From Aquatica leii (Eukaryota > Arthropoda > Insecta > Coleoptera > Lampyridae): 64,000 nt of DNA. Positions 37,110-48,917 of this stretch are shown here, in pieces. The DNA lies in assembly GCA_035610365.1 (NCBI GenBank), contig CM069437.1:60784093-60848092 (forward strand). The letters run 5' to 3'. How positions within the stretch are numbered: position 1 is the first letter of the stretch; every line of letters begins with the position of its first letter. A model generated the notes under the pieces. The model was not told the origin of the DNA and did not search any database. It saw nothing but the letters and a program-made list of their open reading frames with translations. Position numbers and translations under genes: made by a program.

Positions 37110-40100
37110 ATAGGTGTCACTAGCAGTTAAAAACAAAGGTTTGGTAAAGGTTACAAATAATTTTGACCTGCAACGCGTAGACCTCGATTTTCTCGACTGT
37201 TTTGATTATTATTGTAAACAGTTACTGCTTCTTGTTCTTTCTTTTTCTGTTTAGTGATTGATTCGCTTCAGAGAGAGGGTGCTATTTTTGTGTTTACTGG
37301 TATAGAAACTCAAGCTGTACTTTTGGAAGTTTTACCCATTATTTGCTTACTGTTTTTTTTTCTTTTTTGCTAGTATGTAGGATTTTTTTTTTGTTGGAGT
37401 TTTGAATATTAGTACGTGGGTTTACGTTTCTAATGTGCTTAGCAATAAGTTTTAGTTTAGAGGGTTTTTTAACAATAAGTTTTACTTAAAGAAAGCTCCA
37501 TGCAATATAATTATTTTTAATTATACTCTTAGCGACGCCGACGTTAGATTTTTTTTTGTAAATGTTGTATGTTGTCTCATGTGAACTATGTATTCGTTAG
37601 AAGAAGAACCTCTACTTCTTACTTCATGAAACCCTGATTCGGAAACAAACTTGATGGATTAGAATGTAACCTTCTCAGGTTATGGACTTCTTAATCAGAG
37701 TCGACGAATTTTGCATGTGTCGTGGTGTTTCGCATCATCAACTTTTTTTCAGCTTTTCAGGTTTATTTAGAGCTAGACGCTATTCTTGGCGTTCTTGAAC
37801 GGATGTTGCTACTCTATACTGTTCGTAACCGTAGGATGAAACCTAACAAATCGATTGGAATGTACATTGCTATTATGCGATATCTTTTTATGCAGTATTT
37901 AATACCAGTCTCGAAGAAAACATAGCTTAAAATCATTCGCCGCAACTTAATTAGTTCTAGCAATCTCAAGTTGCACTAGTAGATATTACATCTTTTTTTC
38001 AATTGACATTCTTAGGCAATCGTTTGGAGTCGAACATTTCCTCTGGTTACTCTTTTAACTCTCCAACGTCTAAGATCTTTAGGTTATACGAATAAGACTG
38101 TTGCTTCCGCACCTTCGGCTAATTCTGTTGCTACTTCTCCTCAAACTTCTTTGCTTCCTTCTTCTGCAACTACTCCTGCGTCTACTACTTGTGTTTATTG
38201 TCGTTCTAAAGCTAAGAAACTTTTACGACTTGTTCGTTCTTTAGCTTTTCTTTCTCCAAATTTTTCTTTGGTTGCAGCATTTCTAAAGTTTCTGCTTTTC
38301 TTCGTCATTTCTCTCGTTGGTGTATTATGGAAAGTCTTATATGTAAACGTGTAAGTATCTCTTTGACTAATTCTTGCGTGTGGAAATTAGTTGTTCCATT
38401 GTACCAACGCAAACATCTGATCTATAACCACCACCTTCCATTTAAATGTGAACACCGCAGTGTAAAAAGTACGTAGGAAGCTCTTCGCTATCATTTATAC
38501 TGACCGCAAATGACATCCAAAGTTGCTGAGTATATACACTCTTGCTGTTGCAACTCGCGACGAAGCAATACTATTAAATCGCATTGTGGTTCATTGCCAG
38601 GTACATGATGTGTTCGATCACGGATGTCGCTACTAGATCTTCTATACATCTTCGTAAAGATACTACACTTGCTTCGGATGTAAAAGCTGCTTTTTTGTTT
38701 TTTCCTCTTTTTTATCGAGTTCTTTGGTTCTTTCTACTTATATACCGACATCTCCTTCTTTTAATCGTTCGCTTCTCTTTTATCGGTGTCGCAAGCGTCG
38801 TAAATGCTAACTACGCTTGTTAACGTCGGGGTATTTACGTTTAGCTATCGTCTTAGTTCTTGTGTTTTGAGATTGTGGTATCATTCTTTCAAATACATCG
38901 ATTATATTTTAGTTGTTTGAACTCGGATGCTATCCATTATCTTTCTTCTAATTTGCTGTTACTGCTTTGCTGTTCTTTTGATTAAGTTGTTTGATAAATT
39001 TCTTATGGTTTTCTTTCTTCGCCAGCTTGCTTTGAGACAGACTCAGTATCCGTCTTTATATAATTGTGCCCGCTCGGTCGGCATTTTTTTTAATGGTACG
39101 TCACTTATAGGATTCTCTATTTTGTTTTTAAATTTTGATTTTTTCTATGGTTTTTTATTCCGCTCGTCGGCATTAAAGAGTCTTGGAATAAATTTTTAAG
39201 TTTGGGCGGTTGGTTGGGCACCGTAGGGTGGTCACTCTTTTCGTTTACCTTACGTGGTGAAGAACGAATCAACCGTTAGCATCGATTCTTATCATTCTTC
39301 TTCTTTTTTTATATCTACTTTTTATATCCTTCTTAAATTTAATTACCTCTTCTGTGGCAGCTATTCTTCTTGCTTTTCTCCTTCTTAAGGTTTGCCTTTT
39401 GGGTTAAGCAGTAGTGTCAGATCACTTTGGGTCAACTAATTAGGGAGAGGTAGTCGAGCAGTACGAAAACATCGTACTCTCTTTTCTCCTTCTGACTTCC
39501 TGTCTTTCTTTCTTGATTTTTCTGTTTTGTTGCTTGAACATTTGCTTTCTTTTCTTTTTGATAACTTTTTTCTCTTGAATGTTCACTACAACAATGCTTC
39601 TTCTTTTCTAAGTTTCGTCTTTCTTTTGCTTAATTGGATTGTTTTAGTGTAGGTCTGAAACTTGAAGCAAACTACAACTCCGTTTTTTGTACTGTATGTA
39701 CGTTCGCTTGGTCAATTTCCTTATATGTTGCTAGTTATTCTTAGGGCATCTCTTTTGCTACTTTTCTTTGGTTTTTCGGGGAGTAGTCTAATCCGTTAAT
39801 TGGTTTCTAAGTCTCATTGTGACAGTCCAGCACAGTGATTGACCACTAGTTCTGAGTTTTGTGCTTTTAGGAGTTACTTTATTGCGAATGCTTCTTTTGA
39901 GGTTTGCTTGTATCTGGGTGGAGGTTTCATTAAGATTTTGTTTTTTTTTTGAGTTCTTGGCGCTAATCTAAATTTTCCTTTTTTCTCTTTTCTCCTCTTT
40001 TCTTTCTCTTAGTTTTTCTTTGGTTTTTTCTCCTCACTTAGCAGAACGCCACGTTGATAATTCATATCCAGAATTACATTTTGGTGGCTTTAATTCAGTT

Positions 40101-41130
40101 TATGATATTGGCTTTCTAGGTTCTGTTGAGTTTGGTTTCTCGGGCAGTATCATTTTGCTTTATGCGTTTCTAATTTAATTCCGGTCTGTTTGATTCCAGA
40201 AAACTTTAAAATCATCTTTTCCTTTGACTACCGGGTTTGGTTTTTTTTTGGTTTTTTGATCCCTGAGGTTGGGATTTCAATTTTTTTTGTTGACAAACTC
40301 TATTGCAAGTTTTGTTTTAAGTCATCCTTAAAACTAAGTTCAAATTTATTCCGACCGTAGGTCTCACTTCTTGCTAGAGGAGAATTTGTAGCGATTTAAA
40401 ATCATTTTTGCTAAATTTTAACTGTGGTTTAGCCAACTTTGCCAACGTCGTTGCGTGAGAACAAGTTTTTCAAGAAGTAGTCAAGTTTTTTCTAATTTAC
40501 GATGGAATACGAGACATTGCATTTGTTACTGACGTGCAGTACGTGTCACTAGCAGTTAAACACAAAGTTTAAAAATCCTTCTACCTAACTCGCACTTAAG
40601 CTATAAAAGGGCGTCGTACATATATTTTCGGGTTACGTAATTACGTTTCGGAAACGTTGCTTATTTTTTTAAATTCTTCTTTGTAACCCTAAATGTTCAC
40701 CTAATTACGAAGTTCTGTTTGCCATTGGAGTAATCACTCTAATCGTGGCTCGGAAAAATTACGGGGTGATCGTTAAGAAAATAAAGGGATGCTAACACCG
40801 AGGGATACTTTACGGCATAACATTCTAGTAAGTAATAACGAGGCACCTATCTTATCCCAGGGGTTTTTGGATTTGCGACACTGTTCCCGAATAAATTACT
40901 CCATCCGCAGCTTAATGACGCTTGAAAAGTTGCCTCGACTCCAAAAAACTTGCTGTGAATGCCAACTCAATCAAAAATCACTTTAATCCCGCCAGTATAC
41001 AAAACAATTCTTTATTCCAACAAAATTAAATTTAACAGACAAGCGTCCGTTCTATGCAAATGAAAGTACAAATGGGTACCGACGCAATCTCCTCCTCTAA
41101 GTGTAAAATAAATCTACAATTTTCCATCCA
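37110..41130. mobile_element. T-rich tract, possible old retroelement with LTR-like end
   Basis: From about 37200 to 40400 the plus strand is strikingly T-rich and A-poor compared with both flanks. A segment (gcgatttaaaatca and tgtcactagcagttaaa) occurs at both margins, at 37085-37130 and 40389-40565. From 40545 the sequence starts TGTCACTAGC, has TATAAAAGG at about 40603 and AATAAA near 41106, which resembles an LTR. Only short, unassignable frames remain. If it is a retroelement it is very old and broken many times. Confidence 0.35.
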
Positions 41131-42155
41131 GTGGGGTCCTCAACCAGCGGCGTAGTAAAATTTCGTTAGCGTTACGACTTTTAGAAAACGAATGAGTAAC
41201 ACTCGTGCAGTTACACACATTTCAAATAAGTTTTAATCAGAAAGATAAGTACACATAAAAAATATTTAAAAAAAATATTTAATAAACTAAACCGTAACTG
41301 TTTTAGAACACGCATGAACAACTCATGGCTCGGGTCATATCCAGCCATCGACTAAAATACCACGAAATTTTTCAAAAAAATGCTATGTTAGCCTTAAAAG
41401 TGTTCATTATAATCATTCGTACTTTGGTACTATAAAATACACCTAAAGAGTAAAAACATGCCAAGTAAGAAAGAGGAGCGCTTTTTAGCGTGAAAATATT
41501 ACATGACTTTTTTTCCTACCGCGGGCGTTACTTAAATGATGCGTTGACGATGCGTACTGTATATCTTCTCGGCAGTGCTATAACAATCAACAAGAACACG
41601 CTTGTAAGTTAAGGAGTATTAAAGACGCTTACGCCGTCCGTTATATAAAAAGACTTCAATCTGCGATATAATCAGTGTGGAAGAGCAAAAATTGTGTTAA
41701 TAATGTTATGATCGTTTTAGAAAAAAATATTCTTAAAATATGTCAAGACCTTTAAGTAGTAGTTCTTCTTCTTCTTTTTGAAAGCCTAGAAGCTTATTAT
41801 ACCGAGTATTGCTTTTCTTGGGAGGCTGAAAACCAGCTGTCCTTCCATCGTTTTGAAGGTGGTCGTTTGGATGCTGGTCTATAGTTTCTGGCAATTTTTG
41901 CAAGCCGGTTATTATCCATTCTGAATACGTGTTCGTTCCAGAACCTTCTACGAGCACGTGTCTATCTTACGACATCCTCCACGTTGCACTCTTCACGGAT
42001 GTCCTCGCTTCTTCTTAGATTTCTAATCGTGTTTCCCGAGATCATGCGGAGTACCTTAATTTCAGAGGTGCGAGCCATTTCTTTAGTTTCAACAGTATCG
42101 GGTCTTGTTTCTGTTGCGTAAGTCATAAGTGGCCTAACACATGTTTTGTAAATCC

Positions 42156-42794
42156 TTACTTTGGATTTTGTTGATATGTTTGTTTTTTCATATAGTTGTT
42201 ATTGTTAATTTGGTGCCTCACACTAATCTTAAGGTCTCTGTACGGTGCTATGGTGGATCCTAGATAATTGAACTCAGAGACTTGTTTAATTACTTTGCCA
42301 TTCAGTTCCAGTTTACATCTGCGCGGATCTCTCGCAATCACTATGCATGTTTTTGTAGTAGAAATTTTCTTTTTTAAACAAGGTATAGTTATGCTGTCTT
42401 TCCATCTTTCTGGTGTTATCGCCTTTTCTAAAATTTTGTTATACAGATTAGTGAGTTGTTTGGCTAACTCTATTCCCCCGCATTTCAGCAGTTCATTCGG
42501 GATATTATCTGGGCCTGGAAATTTTTCATTTTTAATCTGTGTTAGTTGTAGTATTACTTCTTCTTTGGTTATTTTTTCCAGGCTTTCTATGTCCCTGGCA
42601 ACCTCTCTTTGTAATATTCTTTGTCGATCCGTTGGTTCGATTTCATCTTGGTTTCCTGAGTACATGCCCTGGAAATAGTTAGTCCATTCGACTGCCGATA
42701 TGTTATTTAGTTGTTCTATTTCGTTGACTTTTCTTTTCACTGCTCTAAGCATTTTCAAAATGCGCTTTTGGGTTCCGTATAAGTCACTTTCCAT
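42156..42794 (-). pseudogene. RTE reverse transcriptase lacking its catalytic core
   Basis: A 212-codon frame starts MESDLYGTQKRILKMLRAVK and has the ITKEEVILQLTQIKNEKFPG block and DNIPNELLKCGG. It then passes directly from DSITIPCLKK to ISTTKTCIVIARDPRRCKLE, a block that in complete RTE elements lies well after the YADD motif. The fingers, palm and catalytic Asp residues are therefore deleted in frame. The downstream sequence to 41760 (TYATETR, KVLRMISGNTIRN, WNEHVFRM) is the usual RTE C-terminus in broken frames. Confidence 0.85.
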
Positions 42795-42908
42795 TTCCTT
42801 ACTAAAGTTCTGCCACTATTTTTTTTATTTCTCTTATTCTGTTATTCACTTTATTTCTTATATTTATGTAGTTAATGTAGTTTCTTGGATTCTTTTTGGA
42901 TATGTATG

Positions 42909-43685
42909 TCAAGTGAGCACTCTTTTAAGCGATTCGATATTAAATTTAGTAGTTAAAGTTTTTGTTTTTGTTTCTTTCTTTCTAGCAATTGGTTTTGCTA
43001 TGGTAATTTTGCCCATCACTAAATTATGTTCCGATCCTATGTTTGCAGATGTGAGAGCTCTCACATCTAATATCTGCTCAGGTTTGATCATTCTGTTTGT
43101 TATTATATAGTTTATTGCAGAAGTTATCCCTCTACTGTCTTGAAAAATTATTTTATGTTGTGGTTTATGCTTGAAATATGTGTTGTTGATCCTTAGTTCG
43201 TTGTGGGCACGGAATTCAATAAGCATTTCTCCTCTTTCATTCGTCGTTTCCTCATTAAATGTATTCTTGATTCCTGGTATGACGCCTTTTCGTATTCTTG
43301 CATTCAGGTCTCCCATTATTATTATTCTTTCTTGGATAGGTATGTTGTCTATTAACAGCTGCATCTGTTCATCGAAGTCAAGTGCTTCTTGTTCAGGCCT
43401 TCCAGTGTCTGAAGCGTATACTGAGGCTATGTGAAGGATATGTTTTTCTAGCATTAGTGTGACTATTAGTATTCGATCGTTTTGATAGTTTATGTTAGTT
43501 ATGCTATCTCCAAATCTTCGATTTATTACCATTGCCACACCAGATGCTGCTCTGACTTCTTTGGATTTCCCTGAGTACATTAGGATGTAGTCGCCGTGTT
43601 GAGCTGTACCTTTGCCCTTTTTCTTAGTTTCTGATATTGCGCAAATATCTATTTTATGAAGCTTTAGTTCTAATATTACTAGCAA
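42909..43685 (-). CDS. AP endonuclease domain of RTE LINE
   Basis: A 258-codon frame with IDICAISETKKKGKG (Glu motif), the ASGVAMVINRR block, IIIMGDLNARI (catalytic Asp and Asn) and IGSEHNLVMGKI (catalytic His, SEH in place of the usual SDH). This is the APE-type endonuclease that nicks the target DNA for RT priming. The usual N-terminal 40-60 residues are missing. TSAINYIITN stands where TSVIDYIITN-like sequence is usual. An RT frame follows after 114 bases. Confidence 0.88.
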   Translation of the reverse strand: MLVILELKLHKIDICAISETKKKGKGTAQHGDYILMYSGKSKEVRAASGVAMVINRRFGDSITNINYQNDRILIVTLMLEKHILHIASVYASDTGRPEQEALDFDEQMQLLIDNIPIQERIIIMGDLNARIRKGVIPGIKNTFNEETTNERGEMLIEFRAHNELRINNTYFKHKPQHKIIFQDSRGITSAINYIITNRMIKPEQILDVRALTSANIGSEHNLVMGKITIAKPIARKKETKTKTLTTKFNIESLKRVLT

Positions 43686-43721
43686 AAAAATATGTTTGTA
43701 AAACCAAGTAAAAAAGCTAGT

Positions 43722-44640
43722 GTGGTCACCACATGATTTTTTTATAAGGAATGATGAAGGAATATCTACATAAAACCATTTTGAAGTGATATGTAAACGT
43801 TTGAAAAAACTGTAAAAATAATTCGAATAATTTACATACGTACAAAATTATATAAGAAAAACTGTTAAAAATTCTAAATACACCCACTTCCGGTTTCTTT
43901 ATCAAACCCATCTTCTGACAAAAAAAATATAAAAATTAGCTCTACACCAAATTTTAAGTTATTAGGACTTTTGGTTTAAGAGTTATCGTGGGTACATCCA
44001 AAGATAATTTAAAAAAGATGCAGCACTCCGTATATAAACAAGTCAAATATCTAATAAACTGTTAATGTTAGAAATTTTTTTATTGTAATAAATTATTACG
44101 AAGAAAAAACTTTATAAGAAACTGTAAAAATAATTCAAATAATTTACATACGTACAAAATTATATAAGAAAAACTGTTTAAAATGGCGGATACACCCACT
44201 TCCGGTTTTTATCAAACCCATCTTTTGATAGAACCGAGAGAATATGAAAAGCCAGCTCCATACCAAACTTCAAGTAATTAGGACTTTTGGTTCGAGAGTT
44301 ATTGTGGGTACATCCAAAGATAATTTAAATAAGATGCAGCACTCCGTATATAAACAAGTCAAAAGAATTTAGAAAAAAAAGTGTTATTTTTTAACGTATA
44401 TTGCTTTCCTTTTAAGATATGGAATTTTCTTCGTAAAAAATCGTCATAGGCAGGATTCGAACCTAGGATCATATATGGAATTTACTTTCAATTATAAATC
44501 AAATATCTAATGAACTGTTAATGTTAGAAAAATTTTTTATTTGAATAAATTGTTAGGAAGAATTAACTCTATAAGAAACTGTAAAAATTATTCGAATAAT
44601 TTACATATGTACAAAATTATATAAGAAAAATTATTTATCA
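43722..44640 (+). repeat. dispersed repeat family, copy C (with internal tandem units)
   Basis: Begins at the palindrome GTGGTCACCAC (43724-43734). The block aaactgtaaaaataattcga starts at about 43808, 44117 and 44577; the first two units run through ccacttccggttt, tccataccaaa, ggacttttggtt and gcagcactccgtatataaac. Unit length is about 310 bp; the second is lengthened by an insert holding the tRNA 3'-like segment at 44445-44480. No coding potential. Confidence 0.85.
44445..44482 (-). other. tRNA 3'-half-like segment in copy C
   Basis: On the minus strand: a perfect B box GGTTCGAATCC, a partial T stem, a short acceptor-like end and then a run of six T. No 5' half, D arm or anticodon. It is also present in copy D at 51655. 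Confidence 0.6.
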
Positions 44641-44929
44641 AAAATACATTTTTTTGATTCAGGTGACTGAAACGTAAAAAGTTCGCAGAATTGAGTTTGT
44701 TTAGAAGAACAGTTATAAGACGAATAGATTAATTAAACAAAAAAATCAGTGACACAGTGCAACTAAAAGTTTTTATTCTTACAGTGAACCAAAATTTAAA
44801 AACAACAAAATATCTGCTATTAGTCATTAAATAGACTACAAGAATAAAAAAGTATTTTCAAAAAAATTGATGTTTTCAGTGCTTTTAAACTGAATTAGAA
44901 AAGCTAAGTAGTGTCACTACATATGAAGC

Positions 44930-45570
44930 TCCAACAATGATAGGAAAAAGTTAAGACTGGTGGTTAAAACAAAGTCATAATTATCACAAAAACATTGAAG
45001 TTAATAATCTGTTTCCATTTCATGGTATAATTCGTCAAGAAAACCTGTGTGCTAAATCATTCAAATTTAAGCACGTATGGAGACAGTCGCTTCGTGTGTA
45101 AATATTGTTAAATCAAGAGGTTTAAATCATCACCAGTTCCAACAATTCTTGAAGAATTTGGAAATACAATATAGAAGCATAATTTTGCATTGTGAAGTTA
45201 GCTGGCTTAGTAAAAACAAAATGCTAAAGGGTTTTATGAAGTAAGAAAAACGCATACTTTCGTAGAAATCATAGACAGATCCGAGCTGGTCAAAGTTTTG
45301 GAAGATCTAAAACAAGCTAAATACAAACATGCAGATTCTTATTGAAAATACTTGTTATTTTCCCACCTTGGCGGTTCATAAACATTTTGATAAGAATGTC
45401 ATAGCATGAGAACTATTATCATTAAAGACAGAACATTTAGATATCAAGATTTCCGATCACGCAAACTTCAATACCAACGTGGATCAAGTAATAATTAAAC
45501 TCCAGGCAAATGATGTCAGGTTCGTAAGATCTATAGATAAATATATGGTAAATTTAATTAGTGTGTGTAA
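44930..45570 (+). pseudogene. hAT transposase remnant, second copy (ZBED5-like)
   Basis: Broken frames read EAPTMIGK, then FHGIIRQENLCAKSFKFKHV, IVKSRGLNHHQFQQFLKN with LEIQYRSIILHCEVSWLSKN, and LDIKISDHANFNTNVDQVI. These are the middle blocks of the same hAT group as at 21840-22440, in the usual order. The overlap of the AMIG region shows that it is a separate copy and not the other half of the first. Several stops and frame changes; no inverted ends recognised. Confidence 0.78.
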
Positions 45571-47890
45571 CATGATGCTTCTCTTTGGCAGTATTTATTG
45601 TTACAAGCATTTTTTTTAAATTAATAATTAATAAAACGTAATCAGAAAACAGATCAACGATTCCCGATGCTAATTTGAAAAACACAGAGCAACATCACTT
45701 TCAGCAGATATTAATCTTCTTGTAAATAAAATGAAATCCTAAGTTTCTCAGCTGAAATTGTAGCACTATGTGAGTGAGAAATTAGTAAGTTATTTCAACT
45801 GTTTTGTTTTAACCCATGCTCTACATTAATTTTTTTATTTAGCCCATGCTTCCTCATCGACAGAGACAACGAGTATGTTCAAAATTCAAAATAACATTAA
45901 CGTTTGAAGTATCTTTGAAAAAAATACTCCATGGTTCAAAAAGTACGCATCTATAAGAAGTCATCTTACAACAGTCGTGAGCGGCAAAGTTTTACACTGT
46001 TAGGTACTCAACCCAAAATTGTTTATTGCACGTTGGTTTTGCAAAATCAAACAAAAATAATAAACATTAAGTTGGATAAGTGTCTGAAGCAAACTAATAT
46101 CGCGCTTTCTTTGTTTCAAACAATTTTCCAAAAAAAAACAGGAAATTACGCTATTTTTGAACAGGATATGAGAACAACCCCAAAACGTGTTCAAATATAG
46201 TTAAACAAGAGTATTATTTCCTGTTTCTGCTATCTAATATTAATACCCCAAACGGTTCACGCAAAGTTTGCATTGTTGAGAAAAAAAAACAAATTAATCT
46301 AATAATGATCGCAACATTAAAATAAGAATACTAAAAAAACATTTAAAATTAGACAAACCTCGTAAGTCATGCCAAAATCCAAACAGTTTTTTTCAAACAG
46401 GATATGTTGATGTCACTTGCACTCACACGCTCTGTCTCAATCCCCAAGAATATGAAATAAACTGCTCCACATTTACTGCGAACACCCCCTACAGTACTGA
46501 TAGTTCTTGTGTTCTTATGCTGTCTCCCCACTACACAATCGATTTAAATTAATTTTTCCACTAAAAATGTATTTGTAATAAATAGTTTCCCTTAAGCGAC
46601 ATAAAAAGTGCAGCGTAGCTTTTGTTTGACGCGCTCTTATATTTACGCCCAAACGTAATTATTTTTGAAAAAAAAATTAATTTCAATATAAAATTTTTCA
46701 AATATTAACGGCATTTTACCCTCATTTTTCATCCAATACCTGTATTAAATGCCAGGTGTACTACCAGGTGTATAATGATAACAAGCAAATTTAAACCCCC
46801 ATTGTTAAAATCACTCATGCATAATATGGCGCAATTAAGAAACTGACAAAAGTAATTTCTTGCATAGGACATTCACATTTTTATAATAATTTTTTTTAGT
46901 ATTCTGTTATCAGATGAGTATTTAAATAATAAAATTTTTGCATATTTTTGTCAAAATCAACTTGATCTTATTATGAATCAAATTTGTTAATGTTTTGAAT
47001 AAAAAAAACAATTAATTTATTCTTGAAAAAATGTTAATAAAAAATTAATTCTACTTCCTTTTCAAAATGAACGTAATTTGGCACAAGTAAAGTAAATTAA
47101 TATTTTTTTTTAGAAACATGCATACAAATCAAAAATTATATTAATGAAAAACAATGTAAAGAAAAAGGAACTTGACATAATCAAATTCGTACAAAAGAAG
47201 ATTTAAAAAAACAACAAACGAAAATGTAAAAACGCAAACTATTAAATACTAATGCATAAACTGAAAGATACTTAAAACAGAGCTATAACGAATAAAATAA
47301 AACAATTTGCATTGCAATTGACATACCAAATAACGATTAAAAGTTAAAGAATATACGAGAATATAATTTTAGGAAAGAAGAAAACGCCTATGTACTAGCC
47401 ATAGAAAAATAAAAATTCATAGTAATTAAAACTTCCCAGTGCTGCTAAGTCTCGAAAGAACAAAACAGATGCCCACTGGTCTCTAGTAAAATTTCTCGCA
47501 ATTGTATCGCACCACTCATCATATATTAGAGTTAAAGATAGGTATAGTAAGTAGTTTCTTGTCAATTTATAATTAACGTTTGCTCTTATTGAATCCAGTC
47601 TGTAGAATCCAAAAACTAACTACTATTTTATGTAGTAATTGTTTACACTTTGGTAATTATTATTTTTTGTTCTCATCATTACTGAAACTCATGTAACTTT
47701 ATTTGATTGACGGTTTGTGTTAGAAAGTTTACTGCATAGGTTTATTGAGGTATTATCAAAATATCTAAAGAAGTAATGAGCGCTAATTATTGAAGTGTAG
47801 ATTTTTATTCATTTAAACTTCTACTTAACTGACAATTCTAATAATCGCCTTCTCTTTTTTTACTTATACTATACGTCTTTAATTGTTTGA
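45570..47890. other. non-coding stretch
   Basis: No recognised gene. The 89-codon frame at 45931-46200 has no family resemblance. A/T-rich throughout. Confidence 0.45.
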
Positions 47891-48287
47891 CATTACACTA
47901 CTACTGCTGTCTTCTCTTACTTCTGCTAAACCTTCGGTGGCTCAAGTCAGCCCAATCTCATATTCGGCCATTCCTGATGCTTCGTCCGCCCCAGACGAAT
48001 AATCGTCATGTGGTAGCCACGGCTTAATATATTCGACACTGGTAGATGTCTTTTTGGACCTTCAGTACCTTCTGTTTTTTTAATCGTCATAGATGCTATT
48101 AGTCTTCACCTGTAAATTTGGTAAGGACCCAGAAATTTTGTTCTAAGTTTCATTCCTGAACCAAATTGAGTTCTTTTGATAGCCACTAAATTTCCAATTC
48201 GTTAAGTCAGTGCCTTCTTTCTCTTCTTATTAAATCGAGACTTATTTTCTTCTTGGACTTTTGTGATTTGAACTTCGACATTCCTTC

Positions 48288-48917
48288 TTAATTGTTCTCT
48301 TTTTTGTGGAAACACGGGATCACTTCTTCTTTTAGTCGTTTGTCATATTTGGTTTTCATCGTGACACCAAACATCAGTTTAAAGGGCGTAGTACTAATTG
48401 ATCGTTGATGTGAAGAATTAATGATCGATTGTAACTGCTTAATATGCTTGCAACATTTCCCTGGATCGCTCAAGCTTAATTTAGTTAATACATTAATTAT
48501 CGTTCGATTGAGTTTTTCCACTTGCCCATTTGCTCTCGGTATACCTGTTATAATTGGGTGATGTTTTATACCTTCCTCAATGCGGAATTCGGCTGATGTA
48601 AATGTTGTTCCTCGGTCAGTAATTATTTGGTACGGATTTCCAAAATAATTCTTTTGTAGTTCCAGTTTTACTATGACTTCTTTTGGCGTCGTAGATTTTA
48701 CAGGATATAACTTGCTAAATCCATCGTTAACTGGTAGTATGTGATTATAGTTTTTATTAGTTGAATGTAGTGGCCCTAAATGGTCAATATGATAAGTATA
48801 CAACGGTTTTTTGTTTTTACCCTTTGAATGTAGAAAACCTTCTTTGTTCTCAAGTTTTGGATTTGATAGGATGCAAGACATGCAACATGAAATTGTCTTT
48901 TTCACCTTCTTTTGCAC
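48288..48917 (-). pseudogene. integrase region of Gypsy fossil I
   Basis: Longest surviving frame of the element. It shows part of the zinc-binding domain (CCMSC), the catalytic-core landmarks YHIDHLGPL, ITDRGTTFTSAEF and ANGQVEKLNRTI, and a SISTTPFKLMFG block, all standard for Ty3/Gypsy integrases. Confidence 0.88.

Larger units (their letters stand above)
41760..43690 (-). mobile_element. RTE-type LINE with internal deletion
   Basis: Minus-strand order: AP endonuclease (43685-42909), then the N-terminal RT region (42794-42330), then the post-catalytic region up to about 41760. The protein type is the one often annotated as craniofacial development protein 2-like in insect genomes. The RT catalytic core is deleted (see the coding entries). 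The 5' end abuts the dispersed repeat copy C. Confidence 0.88.

Noticed and set aside
42268-43434. Plus-strand frames of 87-136 codons
   Set aside because: Opposite strand of the RTE endonuclease and RT, which have clear family motifs on the minus strand.
44445-44482. A second complete tRNA gene
   Set aside because: Only a T arm, B box and oligo-T are present; no D arm or anticodon stem.
47398-47619. 74-codon minus-strand open frame (contains DEWCDTIARNFTRDQW)
   Set aside because: No start codon, no recognised family and no clear splice sites; may be end sequence of Gypsy fossil I.
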